Shown: one piece after another, positions 6,073 through 7,291 of the stretch
Layout: each line of letters begins with the position of its first letter
Numbering within the stretch: the stretch's first letter is position 1
NCBI GenBank assembly: GCA_030692905.1
Contig: JAUYBT010000211.1
Location: forward strand, 1 to 7,291
Origin: Bacteroidales bacterium
GTDB taxonomy: Bacteria > Bacteroidota > Bacteroidia > Bacteroidales > VadinHA17
Direction: 5' to 3'
DNA: 7,291 nt
Made by a program: the position numbers and the translations under genes
Notes under the pieces: model-generated
Databases searched by the model: none
What the model was told of the DNA's origin: nothing
What the model saw: the letters and a program-made list of their open reading frames with translations, nothing else

Positions 6073-7140
6073 ATGAAACAACAAAAATATAAAAAATCGG
6101 GCAATAGAGGGTTATTTGATGAACAAGATACATATCAGAAATTATCAGCCATAGGAAACCCGTTGGAAATGACAAGCAAAGTGGTTGATTTTGAAATGTT
6201 TAGAGAAGTATTGGAAAATTACATGCTGAATCAGAATAAGAAGAACAATGCAGGGGCAAATCCATATGATGTAGTGATGATGTTTAAAATACTGATACTC
6301 CAACGGTATTACGGACTTGGTGACACACAGATAGAATATCAGATTCTTGACAGACTAAGTTTTAAAATGTTTTTAGGATTAGAGAGTGGAGATAAAGTAC
6401 CTGATGAAAAGACCGTATGGGCTTTTCGTGAAAACCTTACAAACAATGGATTAGTAGAAAAGATTTTCACACAGTTTACAAAATATCTTGAATCAAAAGG
6501 ATTGATTATGAACGAAGGGAAAATGGTAGATGCAAGTTTTACCATTGCTCCACGTCAACGTAATACAAGGGAAGAAAACAAAATGGTTAGAGAAGGCAAA
6601 GGTGATGAACTATGGAATGACAATCTTAACAAAAAAAGGCATAAAGATATAGATGCCCGATGGACAAAAAAGAATAACGAGACATTTTATGGTTATAAAA
6701 ATCATGCAAAAGTTGATTCAAAGAGCAAGTTCATAGATAAATACGAAGTTACAGATGCATCCGTACATGATTCTCAGCCATTAGATGATTTACTGGAAGA
6801 AAACGATAAAGGACAGGATTTTTATGCCGATAGTGCCTATACTGGTGATGTTCAGGAAAAAGTAATTAGCAAATACAAGATGGAAAACAAAGTACATGAG
6901 AAAGGATACCGAAACAAACCATTAACGGAAGAACAAAAAGCAAACAATCGAGAAAAATCAAAAACAAGAGCAAGAGTAGAGCATGTATTTGGTTTTATGG
7001 AACAAAGTATGAATGGCTTAATGGTTCGTTCGGTTGGTATTGTTAGGGCAACTGGTGTTATCGGGCTAATGAACCTAACGTATAATTTATTCCGCTATGA
7101 ACAAGTTGTTCGATTAAACATATTACATATATACGACTGA
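6073..7140 (+). CDS. IS5-family DDE transposase, apparently intact
   Basis: This enzyme cuts and joins the ends of its insertion sequence. The 355-residue frame has the order seen in IS5-type transposases: an N-terminal helical DNA-binding part (NPYDVVMMFKILILQRYYGL at 63-82, then DTQIEYQILDRLSFKMFLGL at 84-103, similar to the DUF772 region), PDEKTVWAFRE (110-120), and a catalytic RNase H-like core. The likely DDE residues are Asp153 (KMVDASFT), Asp253 (FYADSAYTG) and Glu303 (RARVEHVFG). FYGYKNHAKVDSKSKF (205-220) is the usual strand between the first two acids. The length is normal for the family and I see no frameshift, so the element may be active. The start ATG at 6073 lacks a good Shine-Dalgarno sequence, but it gives a family-like N-terminus. 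Its stop codon lies in the first unit of a GATA repeat. Confidence 0.93.
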   Translation: MKQQKYKKSGNRGLFDEQDTYQKLSAIGNPLEMTSKVVDFEMFREVLENYMLNQNKKNNAGANPYDVVMMFKILILQRYYGLGDTQIEYQILDRLSFKMFLGLESGDKVPDEKTVWAFRENLTNNGLVEKIFTQFTKYLESKGLIMNEGKMVDASFTIAPRQRNTREENKMVREGKGDELWNDNLNKKRHKDIDARWTKKNNETFYGYKNHAKVDSKSKFIDKYEVTDASVHDSQPLDDLLEENDKGQDFYADSAYTGDVQEKVISKYKMENKVHEKGYRNKPLTEEQKANNREKSKTRARVEHVFGFMEQSMNGLMVRSVGIVRATGVIGLMNLTYNLFRYEQVVRLNILHIYD

Positions 7141-7156
7141 TAGATAGATAGATAGA
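7139..7156 (+). repeat. GATA tetranucleotide repeat at the transposase stop
   Basis: GATA is repeated four and a half times in 18 bases, starting with the last two bases of the TGA stop codon (7138-7140). Changes in repeat number would fall after the stop and so would not alter the protein, unless the first unit were hit. Confidence 0.85.
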
Positions 7157-7238
7157 ATTTGGTAAAATATTGATTTATCAGATACAGATACTCGAATAAA
7201 TATTGTACTTTTATGATGATTTGAGAAAATTGATTAAC

Positions 7239-7291
7239 GGGTTCTGCGATTTCTCTTGAATCAAAATGAAAAAAATGAATTTTTAGAACCC
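7239..7291. repeat. Inverted pair GGGTTCT / AGAACCC near the right end of the insertion sequence
   Basis: GGGTTCT (7239-7245) and AGAACCC (7285-7291) are perfect reverse complements 39 bases apart. The outer copy is probably part of the right terminal repeat. The inner copy may be a subterminal transposase site or one arm of a long hairpin. Confidence 0.5.

Larger units (their letters stand above)
6000..7291 (+). mobile_element. IS5-family insertion sequence, right end at or just beyond the window edge
   Basis: The element carries one transposase (6073-7140). The left end is set at 6000 because the interrupted TerB-like frame loses its family resemblance there and a GGGG starts. Reading inward, the left end GGGGACTTCTATAATTTA resembles the complement of the right end, GGGTTCTAAAAATTCA (7291 back to 7276), sharing TTCTA and the AT pattern after it. 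The fit needs either two extra bases on the left or about three more bases beyond 7291. Because the right flank is absent, no target duplication can be shown. The 7141-7291 tail holds the GATA repeat and the inverted pair GGGTTCT/AGAACCC but no gene. Confidence 0.72.

Noticed and set aside
7139..7156. GATA repeat as a CRISPR-like or phase-variation array
   Set aside because: It is a simple tetranucleotide run with no spacers, and it lies after the stop codon, so length changes would not switch a reading frame.

Overview
The window looks like chromosomal DNA of a member of the Bacteroidota (probably Bacteroidales or Marinilabiliales-like). The signs are two Tat-exported oxidoreductases of a type common in that phylum, a TIR-like sequence and a TerB-like gene that I recall mainly from Bacteroidota, AT-rich intergenic DNA, mostly weak Shine-Dalgarno sequences, and TTG / TA-n-n-TTT promoter-like boxes. 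The assignment rests on recalled family resemblance, not on a search.

Region 1 (1-3494, minus strand, moderate GC) is ordinary metabolism. A Gfo/Idh/MocA oxidoreductase with a Tat signal (1992-3494) is followed by a strong bulged hairpin terminator (1908-1950). Next comes a Tat-signal aldo/keto reductase with a C-terminal fibronectin-III-like domain (229-1740), then the first 69 codons of uracil phosphoribosyltransferase (upp, 1-207), which runs off the left edge.

Region 2 (3697-6026) is AT-richer and concerns signalling. On the minus strand one reading frame (4299-5213) encodes a SiaB-like anti-sigma-type kinase joined to its presumed substrate, a SiaC-like (DUF1987) phosphoprotein. The SiaC-like half begins with what looks like its own start Met, and one inserted base would restore a stop just before it. 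The frame overlaps by GTGA a TIR-domain remnant (3697-4320) that lacks its first strand and its downstream effector part. Divergent to these, across 219 bp rich in palindromes, a TerB-like helical protein (5433-6026) is cut off after about 189 residues.

Region 3 (about 6000-7291) is an IS5-family insertion sequence with an intact DDE transposase. Its left end coincides with the break in the TerB-like gene, and its right end lies at or just past the window edge. I read regions 2 and 3 as an eroding partner-switch signalling locus: a SiaB/SiaC phospho-switch next to a TerB-like gene, damaged by one rearrangement (TIR) and one insertion (IS). No SiaA-type PP2C phosphatase or diguanylate cyclase is visible, so the output of the switch is unknown.
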